DNA from: Isoetes taiwanensis
Taxonomy: Eukaryota > Streptophyta > Lycopodiopsida > Isoetales > Isoetaceae
DNA length: 64,000 bases
Assembly: GCA_021234155.1 (NCBI GenBank)
Contig: JAJEKV010000287.1
Coordinates: 1-64,000, forward strand
Direction: 5' to 3'
Below the pieces are notes generated by a model, which was not told where the DNA came from, made no database searches, and worked only from the letters and a program-made list of their open reading frames with translations. Shown here one piece after another: positions 62,901-64,000 of this stretch (position 1 is the stretch's first letter; the number at the start of each line of letters is the position of its first letter). The translations under genes were made by a program, and so were the position numbers.

Positions 62901-63384
62901 TTGGTCCTTGCATGTAGGTATGTCATAATTGACCTTAGAGAAAACCTCAGAACTAGTGTGAGAAAATTGCTCATACCCATGTGAGTGATGGCTGAGTGAT
63001 CCCCCGATAGGAGTATTGGTCTCCATCACGATAATATGATGATGTCAAGTCCTTGCTAAGTATGCATGAAAGAATTGTCCGCACACCGATTAGAGCAGGT
63101 CGTCGATACGCGACATTATATCCAAGTGCCTTCGCCGGTTGGGTCTATATTGAGGTGTGCCCTGGCATTTCACCGACCAACATCATGGTTGGCTGGAAAT
63201 AGGGGTAACTTGGTGTTGCACCTTCCTATTATCATAAAAAATGTGTGCTAACTATTCCAAGATACATATGTAAACCCGGTTAAATAGTACTAAAAAATAT
63301 GGCAAGATCTTTGGACGCGACATACCACCACCAGTATCACCCATAAGGCCACTACCGGGTTAAACCAAGAACCAAGTCACTAAT

Positions 63385-64000
63385 ATATAGAAGCCAAGAC
63401 CTCGATCCAAAGACCAAACCCCAGGCACCCAACTCGACAAGGATGAACCTAGCTGTGTTGGACTTATTTGTTCCAAATCAATGAAAGGATAACCTTATAG
63501 GTAATACCAAGTGAGCCATATAAAGCAAGCCGGACTTCAAAGATGCAAAAACAAAACGATGTTGAAATTTTTTATTCAAGATACATTAAGCCAAATTCTT
63601 GTAGACATATTGTACTATGTTGATGCATTGTCATACCATCATGCATGTTATTAGATTGCTTAGATACCAATTTATTAAGACCAGGTTCTAAAACCTATGC
63701 CCATCTAATAAGCCAGTGAGAGAAGTCAGAGCCTTAGTGAATACAATATTGTAATACTACAGTGTCGGATCATCATAAGGTAAATAGAAAAACACCTTAT
63801 ATTCATTCTAACTCTTTGTCATGAATAATAGTATTATGCTAAAATGCTCAAAGAATGCCAATAGATCCTTTAGACTAAATGTATACGATTTGCATTCGTT
63901 CATAAACTTGGTCAATATTATATAACCAATGTCTGCAATTCATCTATAATAATATTTCATTTTTTAACTTATGAAACCAAACAGAGTGCTCATGGGAGAA
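63385..64000 (-). repeat. First-intron segment of PLE D, also present in E1
   Basis: Matches 55,793-56,397 with small indels, and like it starts next to TATATAGAA. The match runs to the window edge, so the ORF1 exon of D should lie just outside. Confidence 0.85.

Larger units (their letters stand above)
59086..64000 (-). mobile_element. Penelope-like retroelement, third family, decayed copy (D), runs off window
   Basis: Minus strand, 5' end beyond 64,000. From right to left: first-intron sequence (63,385-64,000, repeated in E1), a short TA site at about 63,380, ORF2 relic, 243-bp intron, RT relic and the 3' double hairpin. Coding parts hold many stops and frameshifts but remain alignable to A and C. 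Confidence 0.75.

Overview
This window is plant nuclear DNA dominated by repeats. The plant call rests on an intact-looking gene with two plant-type B3 DNA-binding folds (47.5-48.4 kb) and a sterol 4-alpha-methyl-oxidase-like exon (4.2-4.4 kb). Long (TA)n and (CT)n tracts, tRNA-derived SINEs and intron-bearing retroelements suggest a large plant genome, possibly a fern or another non-flowering plant, but that is only a guess. I see no rRNA, no ordinary tRNA gene, no CRISPR array and no bacterial operon.

The core is a set of related Penelope-like retroelements (PLEs) in at least three families. Family C: C1 (25,556-32,900, +) followed head-to-tail by C2 (32,927-35,998, +, 3'-truncated). Family A: A (40,435-48,810, +, all ORFs open) followed head-to-tail by B (48,824-55,655, +, broken). 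Third family, minus strand: E1 (55,793-59,054, 5' half only) and D (59,086-64,000, running off the window, decayed). The inferred layout is: leader; a small ORF1 exon with an AT-hook/SAP-like N-terminus; a long intron; a large ORF2 exon with a Cys cluster; a short intron; and an RT exon with PLE motifs (DKAANN, D-x-TKCYENIP, IPMGF, RYMDD, FLN). A conserved two-hairpin 3' end follows. ORF1 joins ORF2 in phase in families A and C. The ORF2 stop lies 0-11 nt before the donor of the next intron.

Two RNA-level features are conserved between the diverged families: a 69-72 nt intronic motif built on the inverted repeat TTACCTGC/GCAGGTAA, and the 3'-terminal hairpin pair with compensatory changes. 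Nearly every element end abuts a (TA)n tract. Copy A carries an antisense B3 gene between the RT stop and the 3' hairpins.

Region by region: 1-7.5 kb is AT-rich DNA with a sterol-oxidase exon relic. 7.5-9.5 kb is repeat R1 (copied as R2 at 38.5-40.4 kb), with palindromic boxes, tRNA-like boxes and a degenerate GAATCT array, ending in (TA)n. 9.6-15.2 kb alternates polypyrimidine tracts, a roughly 90-110 bp satellite and two SINEs. 15.5-25.4 kb is mostly unassigned sequence with small tandem duplications. 25.5-36 kb is C1/C2, with a MITE in C2. 36-38.5 kb is unassigned. 38.5-40.4 kb is R2. 40.4-64 kb is A, B, E1 and D. Many small indels between near-identical copies may be true decay or residual sequencing error, so frameshift calls carry that caveat.
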